A stretch of 64,000 nucleotides of DNA from Streptomyces varsoviensis (lineage in GTDB: Bacteria > Actinomycetota > Actinomycetes > Streptomycetales > Streptomycetaceae). Below are positions 25,766 through 34,720 of the stretch, piece after piece; position 1 is the first letter of the stretch; the number at the start of each line of letters is the position of its first letter. The translations under genes were made by a program, and so were the position numbers. The notes under the pieces were generated by a model, which was given only the letters and a program-made list of their open reading frames with translations, was not told the origin of the DNA and did no database searches. Location of the stretch: NCBI RefSeq assembly GCF_000718635.1, contig NZ_JOBF01000001.1, positions 434,001 to 498,000 on the forward strand. The letters run 5' to 3'.

Positions 25766-26710
25766 TCACCCGGTGAGCCGCTCCACCCGGCGCATCACCT
25801 CGCGGCAGAATCCCCCGACCCCGTCCGGATCGTCCGTGAACTGCGACGGCTTGATGCAGAACGTCGTGAAACCCTGCTCCATCTGCTCCGGGACGGCCTC
25901 CAGCGCCCGTTCGAGACTGGCCACCGAGGCCGCGTCGGGGAAGACGGCGCGCGTGCCGCCGATCATCTCCAGATCGGCCATGTCGCGCCCGGCCTCCGCC
26001 ATCGCCGCGCGCAGCTTCTCCAGTTCGCCGGGCGCGGGCCGCCCCAGCGGGTTGAAGCCGTGTCCGTACGTCACCAGCCGCCGCACCACCGCGGCGTGCA
26101 GCGTCGAGCCGCCGAACCACAGCTCGGGGCCGCCCGGCCGGTACGGCTTCGGCTCCAGCCAGACGTCGTGGAAGCGGTAGTGCTCGCCCTCGAACGAGGC
26201 GGGGCCGGGCTCCCAGAGCCGCTGCCAGGCGGCGAGGTGCTCGTCGAGGAGCCGGCCGCGCCGGGCGAAGGGCACCTGGAGCGCGGCGTACTCGTCCTCG
26301 CTCCAGCTCACCGTGGGCAGGACGACGAGCCGGCCCTTGCTGAGCAGGTCCAGCGTGGCCAACTCCTTGGCCAGCAGCAGCGGATGGCGCAGCGGCGCCA
26401 GTACGGCCGCGGCGGCGAGCCGGACGCGCTCGGTCACGGCGGCCATGGCGGCGAGCAGGACGACGGAGCTGGGCCATGGCGTGTCCGGGGTCTGATTCCC
26501 CGGCAGGGCGTACTCGCGCGGATTGGGCATCGGGCCGTTCGCGCCCGCGTCCGGGCCGAGCACGATGTGCTCGCTGAGCATGACCGAGTCGAACCCGGCG
26601 TCCTCCGCCTCGCGCGCCCAGCGCACCAGGGCGTCCGTATTGCAACGGCCGCCGGTCATGGTCCAGTTCTCGGTCAGTACGAGCGTCATGCGGGGGTGGG
26701 GCTTGGTCAT
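25766..26710 (-). CDS. Luciferase-like (LLM class) flavin-dependent monooxygenase
   Basis: This 314-residue bacterial luciferase-fold protein has WAREAEDAGFDSVMLSEHIV near the start, the VRLAAAAVLAPLRHPLLLAKELATLD core, and SKGRLVVLPTVSWSEDEY, followed by GGPELWFGGST. These are typical of F420- or FMN-dependent LLM oxidoreductases; the cofactor is not certain. GGGAG precedes the ATG by 6 bases. An operator 27 bases upstream places it in the MarR regulon, so it probably hydroxylates or oxidatively opens a pathway intermediate. Confidence 0.9.
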   Translation of the reverse strand: MTKPHPRMTLVLTENWTMTGGRCNTDALVRWAREAEDAGFDSVMLSEHIVLGPDAGANGPMPNPREYALPGNQTPDTPWPSSVVLLAAMAAVTERVRLAAAAVLAPLRHPLLLAKELATLDLLSKGRLVVLPTVSWSEDEYAALQVPFARRGRLLDEHLAAWQRLWEPGPASFEGEHYRFHDVWLEPKPYRPGGPELWFGGSTLHAAVVRRLVTYGHGFNPLGRPAPGELEKLRAAMAEAGRDMADLEMIGGTRAVFPDAASVASLERALEAVPEQMEQGFTTFCIKPSQFTDDPDGVGGFCREVMRRVERLTG

Positions 26711-26736
26711 CCGGGCTCCCGGCTGCGGTCGAGGCT

Positions 26737-26756
26737 ATTGTTTGGCCTCAAACGGT
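26737..26756. promoter_or_regulatory. MarR-type operator site 8 (LLM monooxygenase promoter)
   Basis: ATTGTTTGGCCTCAAACGGT matches the island palindrome and is the rightmost copy, marking the edge of the regulon. Confidence 0.78.
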
Positions 26757-27397
26757 AGGGCGGCGCGGCGTCCCGCTCAAGAGCCGCGCCGCATCCGGTC
26801 GTGCGCGGCCGCGCACGGTCGGCGATCCGCGGCGGGCGGCTCGGCGCGGGTCGCCGCTTTCCCCCTTTGTGCTCCGCCCCGTGCCCCTCGTGCGCCTTTT
26901 CCGCGCCTTCTCGCGCCCTCCGGTGAAACCGTGCCCGGCCTGTCCGGACCGTTGGCCGAAAGTCGCTTGTGCTGATCCATTGGTGCTGCCTTAATTGAAT
27001 TGAAGCCGCGTCGGCGAATATCCCTGACTGATATATACGTTCGATCGAGGAACGCGAATGAGCACCGCCAGTGGGGAAACTGGCGAGAAATTCCGGCAAG
27101 GAACACCCGTAAGGAATGCCTTCGGCGCCCCGCTCCTTTCGTCGCCGGTCGGACGACGGCCGCTCGTATTTCACCTCCCCGGCCGTCGGCACCCCGGTGA
27201 CCGGGGCGGATTCCATCGGAGAACGGGGCGCGCCGACCGCCCGCGAAGCCCCCTCGGCGGCCGTAATGCGAAAGGCGTGTGCCGACCGCCGCCGGCCGGT
27301 CGCGCCCCGCCGGAACCGCCGTCGGCCGACCGCGCGCCGCCGGATTCGGCGCCGGCGCGCCGGACCGCCGCCGACCGACCGAGACAGCAAGGAATGG
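26757..27397. other. Long intergenic region before the orphan radical SAM gene
   Basis: About 640 bases without a convincing gene. The part around 26,985-27,060 is unusually AT-rich (runs such as CTTAATTGAATTG and TGATATATACG) and probably holds the promoter of the radical SAM gene. Arg-rich reading frames from 27,116 onward look non-coding and were not joined to that gene. Confidence 0.5.
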
Positions 27398-28765
27398 ATG
27401 GCCATGCCCGCTCTGCGCGTCCTCGTGATCTGGCCGCCCCAGGTCCTCAGCTATTTCAACGCCGGCCATCACCACCTCATCTACAGCGTCGCCGACTATC
27501 TGCGCCGGCAGCCCGAGGTCGACCAGGTGGACACCATCGACGCCTCCGTGGAATCCCGGACGTGGAAGGAGATCGGCGACCGCCTGCACCAGGGCGGCTA
27601 CGACGTGGTGGCGGTCACCAACGATCTGGACGGCGTGGACGGGCTGACCCGCTTCCTCGCCTACACCCGCCAACTCGCCCCGCAGGCAAGGGTGGTGACC
27701 TTCGGGCGGCTCAGCGGGATGCTGCCGCGCCTGTTCGCCCGCTTCGACCTGGACGCGATCGTCGCGTCGGGCGACTACGAGCCGGGGGTGGCGGCGTTCG
27801 TGCGCGCCGTGGGCGAAGGGCCGCTGACGGCCGGCGCGCTGCCCGGCCTCTGGCTGCGCACGGACGGCGGCTGGCGCGAACCCACCGCGCCCGGCGGCGT
27901 CCTGCTGGCCCACGACTGGGTGATGCCCGACGTGACGGAGATCCCCTACCACGCCTACGACTGGCTGTACCGGGACGACCAGAACAAGTTCCACGGCATC
28001 CCCGGCCGCCGGGAACTGGTGGTCCCGGTCGCCCGCGGCTGCCCCATCGGCTGCGCGTACTGCGAGGTCCCCGCCGTCTTCGGCAAGCCGGAGCGGCGGG
28101 CCTCGGTGGAACAGACGGTGCGGTACATCGAGGAGTCCTTCGCCGGCCTGCCGTTCGAGTACGTCTCCTTCTACGCGCCGACATTCACCCTCAACCGGGC
28201 CTGGACGACCCGGCTGTGCGACCAACTGGTGCGGCGCGGCGCCCGCTACCCCTGGATGTGCGCGACCACGGTGCACCACCTCGACGCGGAACTGGTCGCC
28301 CTCATGGGGCGCAGCGGGTGCGTACGCATCAGCGTCGGGGTGGAGACCCTGGCGGCGTCCGGGCACGCCGCCCTGCCGTGGCCGAAGCGGAAGGGCGAGG
28401 ACGCCGTCGGCGCGCTCGCCGCCTGGTGCGAGCGCGCGGGCATCGAGCTGAACTGCTGCGTCATCGTCGGCCTGCCGGGCACCACCGTCGCCGACGCGGA
28501 GGCGGCCGTCGCCCGCGTCCGGGCCCTCGGCGGGCGCGTCCGGCCCACGATATACAGCCCGCACGAACGGCTCGACCCGATGGCGTCCGTGGACGCCCTC
28601 GCCCTGCACAACCGGCAGATCCTGCCCGACGGCGCGTTCCCCGAGCCGGTCGAGCGCCGGCGCGCCTACGACATCGTCTTCGGCCGCGAGAAGCACCCGA
28701 GCCGCGTCGGCGAGCGGGTCGGGAAGTGGCGTGCCGGGCCCGCGTCACCCGAAAGCCGCCCCTGA
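27398..28765 (+). CDS. Orphan cobalamin-binding radical SAM enzyme
   Basis: The protein has 455 residues from ATG at 27398; AAGGA lies just upstream, and a second ATG two codons later is equally possible. The N-terminus (LVIWPPQVLSYFNAGHHH) and the first ~190 residues look like a cobalamin-binding domain. The canonical cluster motif CX3CX2C is present in RGCPIGCAYCEVP. It is followed by VSFYAPTF, IRISVGVETL-like (CVRISVGVE) and NCCVIVGLPGTT segments of the radical SAM barrel. B12 radical SAM enzymes usually methylate unactivated carbon or phosphorus. No partner biosynthetic genes adjoin it: LLM and LysR genes flank it. The substrate is unknown. Confidence 0.82.
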   Translation: MAMPALRVLVIWPPQVLSYFNAGHHHLIYSVADYLRRQPEVDQVDTIDASVESRTWKEIGDRLHQGGYDVVAVTNDLDGVDGLTRFLAYTRQLAPQARVVTFGRLSGMLPRLFARFDLDAIVASGDYEPGVAAFVRAVGEGPLTAGALPGLWLRTDGGWREPTAPGGVLLAHDWVMPDVTEIPYHAYDWLYRDDQNKFHGIPGRRELVVPVARGCPIGCAYCEVPAVFGKPERRASVEQTVRYIEESFAGLPFEYVSFYAPTFTLNRAWTTRLCDQLVRRGARYPWMCATTVHHLDAELVALMGRSGCVRISVGVETLAASGHAALPWPKRKGEDAVGALAAWCERAGIELNCCVIVGLPGTTVADAEAAVARVRALGGRVRPTIYSPHERLDPMASVDALALHNRQILPDGAFPEPVERRRAYDIVFGREKHPSRVGERVGKWRAGPASPESRP

Positions 28766-28812
28766 CGGCGCGTACTCCCCGATGCCCGCGGCGGTCTCCT
28801 CGGCGGCCCCGG

Positions 28813-29706
28813 CTACTCGCGGGGGACGCCCTCCAGGGCGGCGACGCACGCGCGTACGGGCGGGGTCTCCGCGTTCGTGCACCAGGCCGCCTTGATCTCC
28901 CGGCGCAGGGCGGGCCGCAGCCGGGCGAAGCACACGCCGGACGGGGCCAGACCGCGGGACATGGCGGGGATGAGGGCGGCGGCGAGGTTCTTCTCGACCA
29001 GGGCGAGCTGGGTGATGTGCTCGGCGAGGACGTAGCGCACGTCGGGTTCGACGCCGCGGGCGCGGAGCGCCTGCACCAGGGCCTCGTGCGGCTCGGTGCC
29101 GGGCGGGCAGCTCGTCCAGGCCGTGCCGCTCAGCTCGGTGACATCGACCGTCTCGCGGCCGCTCAGCGGGTGCCGGGTGGACAGCGCCACCCACACGTCC
29201 TCGCCGACGAGTGTCCGCAGCGTGATGCCCGCCGGCACGAACATGGGCCGGTTGGCCCAGCTCTCGATGAGCAGCAGGTCGAGCCGGCCGTCGAGCAGCC
29301 GCGGCACGAGATCGACGGCCTCCCCGTCGTGCACCGTGGGGCGCAGCCGCGGGTGCGCGGCGGTCAGCGAGTCCAGGGCCTGGGGGAGCAGGGTCCGCAC
29401 CGCGCTGCCCACCCCGCCGATCCGCAGCGGGCCCAGCACCTCGTCGTGCAGGTCGTGCAGATCGGTCTCGGCCGCCGCGAGCTGGGCGAGGACCCGGTCG
29501 GCGTGCGCGGCGAGCACGCGGCCGGCATGGGTGATCCGGACGCTGCGGCCCTGCGGTTCGAGGAGCGCGTGGCCCGCCTCGCGCTCCAGCTTGGCCAGTT
29601 GCTGGGACAGCCCCGAGGGCGTGATGTGCAGGGCCGCCGCGGCGCGGGCGATCGAGCCGTGGGCGGCGACGGCGGCCAGGGCGCGGAGTCGGTCGACACT
29701 GAACAC
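28813..29706 (-). CDS. LysR family transcriptional regulator
   Basis: This 297-residue LysR protein has the N-terminal winged helix (SIARAAAALHITPSGLSQQLAKLE) and the periplasmic-binding-like effector domain (PLRIGGVGSAV, LDLLLIESW). The start is GTG at 29706. It is divergent from the EamA exporter gene at 29780 with a 73-base gap, the usual layout for a LysR protein controlling its neighbour. It converges with the radical SAM gene. Confidence 0.93.
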   Translation of the reverse strand: MFSVDRLRALAAVAAHGSIARAAAALHITPSGLSQQLAKLEREAGHALLEPQGRSVRITHAGRVLAAHADRVLAQLAAAETDLHDLHDEVLGPLRIGGVGSAVRTLLPQALDSLTAAHPRLRPTVHDGEAVDLVPRLLDGRLDLLLIESWANRPMFVPAGITLRTLVGEDVWVALSTRHPLSGRETVDVTELSGTAWTSCPPGTEPHEALVQALRARGVEPDVRYVLAEHITQLALVEKNLAAALIPAMSRGLAPSGVCFARLRPALRREIKAAWCTNAETPPVRACVAALEGVPRE

Positions 29707-29779
29707 ATCACGAATGCTACCGACTCAGAGCTAGAACCTGTTGCTTTTCCTTCCTCGTCGGGGCGGGCACAGTGATCGC

Positions 29780-30751
29780 ATGACGGAGAAGAGCAGCCCG
29801 GCCGCCATAGGTACGCCCCCCGCGTCGCGTACGGCGCCCGGCGAACACCCTGGCGGCCCCGGGGGCCGCGGCAACCCGACGGGCAGCCCGGCGCTGATGG
29901 CCATCATGGGCTCGGCCTGCATCTCCGCCTCGGCCGTGTTCATGAAGCTGTCCGGCACGAACGCGGGCACCGCCGCGTTCCTGCGCTGCGCGCTCGCGCT
30001 CCTGGTCCTCGCGCCGCTCACCTGGCGGGAGATGCGCCGGCTCGGGCCGCGGCCGCGCCGCCACCAGCTCATGGACCTCGGCGCCGGGGTGCTCCTCGGC
30101 GTCGACATGGTGTTCTGGGCGGCGAGCGTCGTACACGTCGGGGCCGCCGTCTCCACCGTGCTGCTCAACATCCAGGTCGTCTTCTTCCCCCTCCTCGCCC
30201 GCGTGCTGACGGGCACCCCGCTGACGCGCGGATTCCTGCTCCTCGCCCCGCTGATGCTGCTCGGCGTCGCGCTCGCCGGCGGCGCGATCGGCCAGGCGCG
30301 CACGGGAAGCGACCCCCTCGCCGGCGTCCTGTACGGCATCGCGGCCGGCCTCGCCTACGCCGGATACCTGCTGCTGATGCGCATGGGCGGCGGACAGCGG
30401 CACACCATCGCGCCCGTGGGCCTCTCCACGGCCGCCGCCGCGGCGACCGCCGCCGTCCTGGGCGGCCTGTGGACCGGCATCGACCTCGACCCCGGCTGGC
30501 CCGCCTGGGGCTGGCTCATCACCCTCGCCCTCGTCGGCCAGGTGCTCGCCTGGCTCCTCATCACCTCCGCCCTCCCGAGACTGCCCCCCAACGTCGGCGC
30601 CGCGCTCCTCCTCCTGCAACCCGTCATGGCCTTCGGCCTCGGCACCCTCATCGGCGAACGCCCCACCCCCACCCAGGCGGCCGGCTGCGCCCTGGTCATC
30701 GCCGCCGTCTGGTACAACAGCCGCCCCACCGGACCCCGCGCCGACCCCTGA
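29780..30751 (+). CDS. EamA/DMT family exporter
   Basis: This 323-residue protein has ten hydrophobic helices in two EamA repeats (SALMAIMGSACISASAVFMK and LYGIAAGLAYAGYLLLMR regions). It has a ~35-residue Pro/Gly-rich N-terminus before the first helix. DMT transporters export amino acids or metabolites. The divergent LysR gene is its likely regulator. The conserved GEXPTPXQ-type end (IGERPTPTQAAGCALVI) is present. Confidence 0.9.
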   Translation: MTEKSSPAAIGTPPASRTAPGEHPGGPGGRGNPTGSPALMAIMGSACISASAVFMKLSGTNAGTAAFLRCALALLVLAPLTWREMRRLGPRPRRHQLMDLGAGVLLGVDMVFWAASVVHVGAAVSTVLLNIQVVFFPLLARVLTGTPLTRGFLLLAPLMLLGVALAGGAIGQARTGSDPLAGVLYGIAAGLAYAGYLLLMRMGGGQRHTIAPVGLSTAAAAATAAVLGGLWTGIDLDPGWPAWGWLITLALVGQVLAWLLITSALPRLPPNVGAALLLLQPVMAFGLGTLIGERPTPTQAAGCALVIAAVWYNSRPTGPRADP

Positions 30752-30780
30752 ACGTGCCGCGGCCGCTCGGGCCCGCCGGT

Positions 30781-31749
30781 CTATCGCGGCAGCAGTTCGG
30801 CCGCGCGGTCGGCGGCCTCCGCGCGCAGGGCGGCGCGGACGGCTCGTACGGCCGGGTGGGAGACGGCTTCGCGGCGGACGGCCAGGGTGATCGGCAGACG
30901 GATGTCGACCTCGTGGGGCAGGAGCCGGCGCAGCCCCGAGCGGTGGGTGAGGAAGGCGGGGAGCACGCCGATGCCGGCGCCGAGGCGGGTGGCCTCCAGT
31001 TGGGCGAAGACGTTCGTGGAGGAGAACGCGGGGGTGATGCCCGGCAGGTGGCGCTCGATGTCGAGGTCGCCGACCTGGAGCATCGACTCGATGTAGAAGA
31101 TCAGCGGGTGGTCCCGCAGCTCGGCGGCCGACGCGGGGCAGCCGTACCGCTCCACGTACCCGTCGCTCGCGTACAGCCCCAGCGCGTAGTCGGTGAGGTG
31201 CTCCGTCACCAGGCGGTTGCCCGCCGGCCGGCCGATGGCCAGCGCGAGGTCGAAACCCGCCGGATGCAGGGCCAACTGGCGGGTCGCCGTGATCAGTTCG
31301 ACCTGGAGGTCGGGATGGTCGCGGCGGATACGGGCCAGGGCCGGGGTGGCGACGACGGTGCCGAACGCGTCGGGGGCGCTGACCCGCACCGTGCCGTGCA
31401 GCGAGGGCGAGTCCTGCCCGGACGCCGCCTCGGCGACGCGGGCGAGCGCGTCCTCGATCGCGCGGGCGCTCTCCGAGACGGCCTTCCCGGCGTCGGTGAG
31501 CACCCACCCCTCGGCGCCCCGCTCCATCAGCCGCAGCCCGAGACTCTTCTCCAGCGCGGCGATGCGCCGGGAGACCGTGGTGTGGTCCACGCCCAGCGCG
31601 TCGGCGGCGGCCACCAGGCGGCCCGTACGCGTGACCGCGAGCAGACAGCGCAGGTCGTCGGCGCGGATACGGCGGGGATCGACCGTGCCACGGCCGGCCC
31701 GCCGGGGCGGGGGCGGGCTCGTGTCGGCCGGGCGGGAACGAGAGGGCAT
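30781..31749 (-). CDS. LysR family transcriptional regulator
   Basis: The protein has 322 residues from ATG at 31749. The winged helix LRCLLAVTRTGRLVAAADALG-VDHTTVSRRIAALE starts after a ~35-residue basic tail, followed by the effector-binding domain (VRVSAPDAFGTVVAT, GIGVLPAFL). The open frame extends further upstream into the promoter region and that part was left out. It is divergent from the iron alcohol dehydrogenase at 31869, its likely target. Confidence 0.92.
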   Translation of the reverse strand: MPSRSRPADTSPPPPRRAGRGTVDPRRIRADDLRCLLAVTRTGRLVAAADALGVDHTTVSRRIAALEKSLGLRLMERGAEGWVLTDAGKAVSESARAIEDALARVAEAASGQDSPSLHGTVRVSAPDAFGTVVATPALARIRRDHPDLQVELITATRQLALHPAGFDLALAIGRPAGNRLVTEHLTDYALGLYASDGYVERYGCPASAAELRDHPLIFYIESMLQVGDLDIERHLPGITPAFSSTNVFAQLEATRLGAGIGVLPAFLTHRSGLRRLLPHEVDIRLPITLAVRREAVSHPAVRAVRAALRAEAADRAAELLPR

Positions 31750-31868
31750 GAGCCGACCGTATCTGCAGAACCGCACATCGCGTCTGCGTTTTTGGTGCTT
31801 GAGCGCACATCGCCGGGCGCGGCACAGTCGAACGGCCGAGATCACCCCCTCCGCCTGAGAGGTCCGCC

Positions 31869-33029
31869 ATGAGCGTCACCCTGTCCCTGCCCCGGATCCT
31901 GCGCGTCGGCCGCGGCGCCGCCGACGAGTTGGGCGAGGTCATCACGGGACTGGGGCTCAGCCGCCCGCTCCTGGTGACCGACGCGTTCCTCGCCGGCACC
32001 GGCGCCGCCGAGCGGCTCGCCGAGACGCTGCGGGGCGCGGGAGCGCACCCGCGGATCTTCTCCGGCACCGTGCCCGACCCGACCACCGACTCCCTCGCCC
32101 CCGGCATCCAGGCGCTGCACGAGCACACGGCGGACTCGGTCATCGGGTTCGGCGGCGGCAGCCCGATGGACACCGCCAAGGCCCTCGCCCTGCTCGGCGT
32201 GCAGGGCGGCCACATGCGCGACTACAAGGCCCCCCGCGTCAACCTCGGCCCCGCGCTGCCCGTGATCGCCGTGCCCACCACCGCCGGCAGCGGCTCCGAG
32301 GCCACCCAGTTCACCATCGTCACGGACAGCGCGTCGGACGAGAAGATGCTCTGCTCCGGCCCGGCGTTCCTGCCGCTCGCCGCCGTCGTCGACGTGGAAC
32401 TGACCATGTCGATGCCGCCCCGGCTCACCGCCGACACCGGCGTCGACGCCCTCACCCACGCCGTCGAGGCATACGTGAGCCGCAAGGCCAACCCGTTCGC
32501 CGACAGCCTCGCCCTCACCGCGATCACCACCATCGGCCGCCACCTGCGCCGCGCCTACGCCGACGGCGGCGACGGACCGGCCCGCGAGGCGATGATGCTC
32601 GCCGCCACCCAGGCCGGCATCGCCTTCTCCAACTCCAGCGTGGCGCTCGTACACGGCATGAGCCGCCCCATCGGCGCGCACTTCCACGTCGCCCACGGCC
32701 TCTCGAACGCCATGCTCTTCCCCGCCGTGACCGCCTTCTCCGTCCCCGCCGCCCCCGCCCGGTACGCCGACTGCGCCCGCGCGCTCGGCGCCGCGACCGC
32801 CGAGGACGACGACGCCCGCGCCGCGGACCGGCTCGTCCAGGCGCTCCGCGACCTCTGTACGGACCTGGAGGTCCCCACCCCCGCGGCCCACGGCATCGAC
32901 AAGGACGCGTGGACCCGGCTGACGCCGCTCATGGCCGAGCAGGCCCTCGCCTCCGGTTCCCCCGCCAACAACCCGAGGGTCCCCACGGCGGAGGAGATCG
33001 AGAGCCTCTACGCGCGGATATACGCCTGA
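31869..33029 (+). CDS. Iron-containing alcohol dehydrogenase
   Basis: This 386-residue group III alcohol dehydrogenase has GFGGGSPMDTAKA and VPTTAGSGSEATQ. The full metal ligand set is visible: D and H in GVDALTHAVEAY, then H in LVHGMSRPIGAHFHVAHG. Unlike the phosphonate-cluster enzyme at 4553 its DALTH motif is intact. Relatives oxidise 1,3-propanediol, 4-hydroxybutyrate or 3-hydroxypropionate. The CoA-transferase and acrylyl-CoA-reductase-like genes downstream on the other strand favour a C3/C4 hydroxyacid, by inference. Confidence 0.9.
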   Translation: MSVTLSLPRILRVGRGAADELGEVITGLGLSRPLLVTDAFLAGTGAAERLAETLRGAGAHPRIFSGTVPDPTTDSLAPGIQALHEHTADSVIGFGGGSPMDTAKALALLGVQGGHMRDYKAPRVNLGPALPVIAVPTTAGSGSEATQFTIVTDSASDEKMLCSGPAFLPLAAVVDVELTMSMPPRLTADTGVDALTHAVEAYVSRKANPFADSLALTAITTIGRHLRRAYADGGDGPAREAMMLAATQAGIAFSNSSVALVHGMSRPIGAHFHVAHGLSNAMLFPAVTAFSVPAAPARYADCARALGAATAEDDDARAADRLVQALRDLCTDLEVPTPAAHGIDKDAWTRLTPLMAEQALASGSPANNPRVPTAEEIESLYARIYA

Positions 33030-33141
33030 GGCCCGCACCCGGTGTACGCCCAAGGCCCCGATATACGCCTGAGGCCCGCCACTGGCACACGCCCGAGCCG
33101 TCCCGATCGTGCCTGCGGCCTCGATATACGCCTGAGCCGCC
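33016..33141. repeat. Three copies of the dehydrogenase 3' end including its stop codon
   Basis: GATATACGCCTGAGGCCCGC at the end of the alcohol dehydrogenase gene (33016-33035, containing the TGA stop) recurs at 33059-33078 and, slightly changed, at 33122-33141. The last copy merges with the terminator stem. Confidence 0.8.
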
Positions 33142-33158
33142 CCGACCGGGGCGGCTCA
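33131..33158. terminator. Bidirectional terminator, 12-bp perfect stem
   Basis: CTGAGCCGCCCC and its exact complement enclose the loop GACC between the converging alcohol dehydrogenase and CoA-transferase genes. Confidence 0.88.
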
Positions 33159-33177
33159 GGCACAACGGCAGCCGGGC

Positions 33178-34623
33178 TCAGCGCGGCAGCCACTCCGGGC
33201 GCGAGCTGCCCAGCCGCGGCGTCGTCCCCGCCCAGCGGGGCGCCGTCTCCGACATCCGGATGACGGGCCCGAGGCTCTTCAGGTCGCCGTAGGCGGTGCC
33301 GTCGTCGGCCACCGCGTACCGCTCGAACTCGGCGGCCTCCAGCCTGCCCGGCGCGTCCTCGAAGCCGTCGGTCAGCCCCTGTCGCTGGAGGAGCATCGCG
33401 GACTGGCTCAGGGAGACGCTGACGCGGTACGTACCGCCCTCGCGGGCGCGGCGGGCGAGGGCGAGCATCGCGCCGTAGCCGCCGAGGAAGCCCGTGAGGA
33501 AGTCGCAGAGGAAGACCGGCGTGAGCCGCGGCCGCCCCGCCCCCGTCGCCCGCCCCTGGACGTCGCAGACGCCCGTCACGGCCTGCGCCACCTGGTCCCA
33601 GCCGGCGCGTCCGCCGAACGGGCCGCCTGAGCCGAAGCAGTTGACGCTGACGTACACCATGCCCGGCCGTACGGCGGCGAGGTCGGCGGGGCCGAAGCCG
33701 TGCGCCTCCAGCCGGTGCGGCCGGTACCCCTCGATGAACACGTCCGCGTCGGCGGCGAGTTCCCGCAGCCGCGCGGCCTCGTCGGGACGGGTGAAGTCCA
33801 GGTAGGTGCTGCGCTTGCCGTGGCTGGTGTCCCGGACGAACGGCTCCACCTGCGGAAGGTGCGGCGCGGTGACCATGAGCACGTCGGCCCCGTGCTCGGC
33901 CATGCTCAGGGCGGCGGTGGGCCCCGCGAGGATGCGGGTGAGGTCGAGGACGCGGAGGCCGGCGAGCGGCGCGTCGCCGGCGGCGGGCAGCGGCTCGGGG
34001 TCGCTGTCGCCGATCTTGGTGATCTCCACGACCGGCCGCCCGGCGAGATAGGCGCCCTGCGGGTGGTCCAGCCACTCCCGCGCGGTGCGCACGATGCCGC
34101 CGCACGCGCCGGCCGCGGCGATCGCCTCGTCCAGGTCCTCCGCCTGCCATCGGGCGACCGCGGCCTCCACCGAGGCGGGCGTGGGCTCGCAGCCCAGCAC
34201 GTTCAGCACCCGCTGTTCGAGGTGCGGGAGGTTGAAGTGCGGTACGAACCAGCGGTCGTCGGCGGTCCGCCACGGCTGGGTGATCGACTCCATGTGCTCG
34301 ACGTCGGGCGAGACGGGGATGGGCCGGTACGCGCCCGCCGCGTCGCGGACGAGCGTCATGTCCTCGCCGCCGAGCGCGGTGGCCGCGGCTGCCCGTACGT
34401 CGACCCCGATCCGCTGCCGGCGGCCGGTCCGCAGCTCCCACAGGTCGTTGGCGGCGACGGCGCGGGCCGCGAGGGCGTCGGCGAGGGTCCGGCCGACGCG
34501 GAACGGCGAGACGAACAGCGGGTCGTCCCCGGTCGTCGTCACCTCGCCGGGCGCCGGGGGCTCGCCGCCCCGCAGTGCCATGAGTTCGTCGAAGGCGCGC
34601 GGCCCTTCCTCTGTGGTGGCCAT
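33178..34623 (-). CDS. Family III CoA-transferase (CaiB/BaiF type) with N-terminal extension
   Basis: The protein has 481 residues. The classic CoA-transferase III start (PLAGLRVLDLTRILAGPTAALSMAEHGADV) appears only at about residue 215. The expected catalytic Asp lies in AGWDQVAQAVTG. The first ~210 residues (LADALAARAVAANDLWELRTGRR, RWFVPHFNLPHL) look like a shortened second domain of the same family, as in DddD-like two-domain enzymes. It probably transfers CoA between small acids. With the acrylyl-CoA-reductase-like gene behind it and the alcohol dehydrogenase in front, a 3-hydroxypropionate- or acrylate-type pathway is plausible but not shown. Confidence 0.88.
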   Translation of the reverse strand: MATTEEGPRAFDELMALRGGEPPAPGEVTTTGDDPLFVSPFRVGRTLADALAARAVAANDLWELRTGRRQRIGVDVRAAAATALGGEDMTLVRDAAGAYRPIPVSPDVEHMESITQPWRTADDRWFVPHFNLPHLEQRVLNVLGCEPTPASVEAAVARWQAEDLDEAIAAAGACGGIVRTAREWLDHPQGAYLAGRPVVEITKIGDSDPEPLPAAGDAPLAGLRVLDLTRILAGPTAALSMAEHGADVLMVTAPHLPQVEPFVRDTSHGKRSTYLDFTRPDEAARLRELAADADVFIEGYRPHRLEAHGFGPADLAAVRPGMVYVSVNCFGSGGPFGGRAGWDQVAQAVTGVCDVQGRATGAGRPRLTPVFLCDFLTGFLGGYGAMLALARRAREGGTYRVSVSLSQSAMLLQRQGLTDGFEDAPGRLEAAEFERYAVADDGTAYGDLKSLGPVIRMSETAPRWAGTTPRLGSSRPEWLPR

Positions 34624-34720
34624 GGTGTTCTCCTTTGTACGGCCCCTGCCCCGCCCGTCACGCGGGGTCTTCCGTGGCCGGGGCGGCAGGGGGGTGGTGC
34701 TTGAACGGTCGGTTCCGCGC

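Noticed and set aside
27116..27397. N-terminal extension of the orphan radical SAM protein
   Set aside because: The ~94 upstream codons are Arg/Pro-rich with no similarity to cobalamin domains; an AAGGA RBS lies just before the ATG at 27398.
28745..29194. Small minus-strand frame overlapping the LysR gene end
   Set aside because: It is in another frame of the LysR gene and its sequence is low-complexity.
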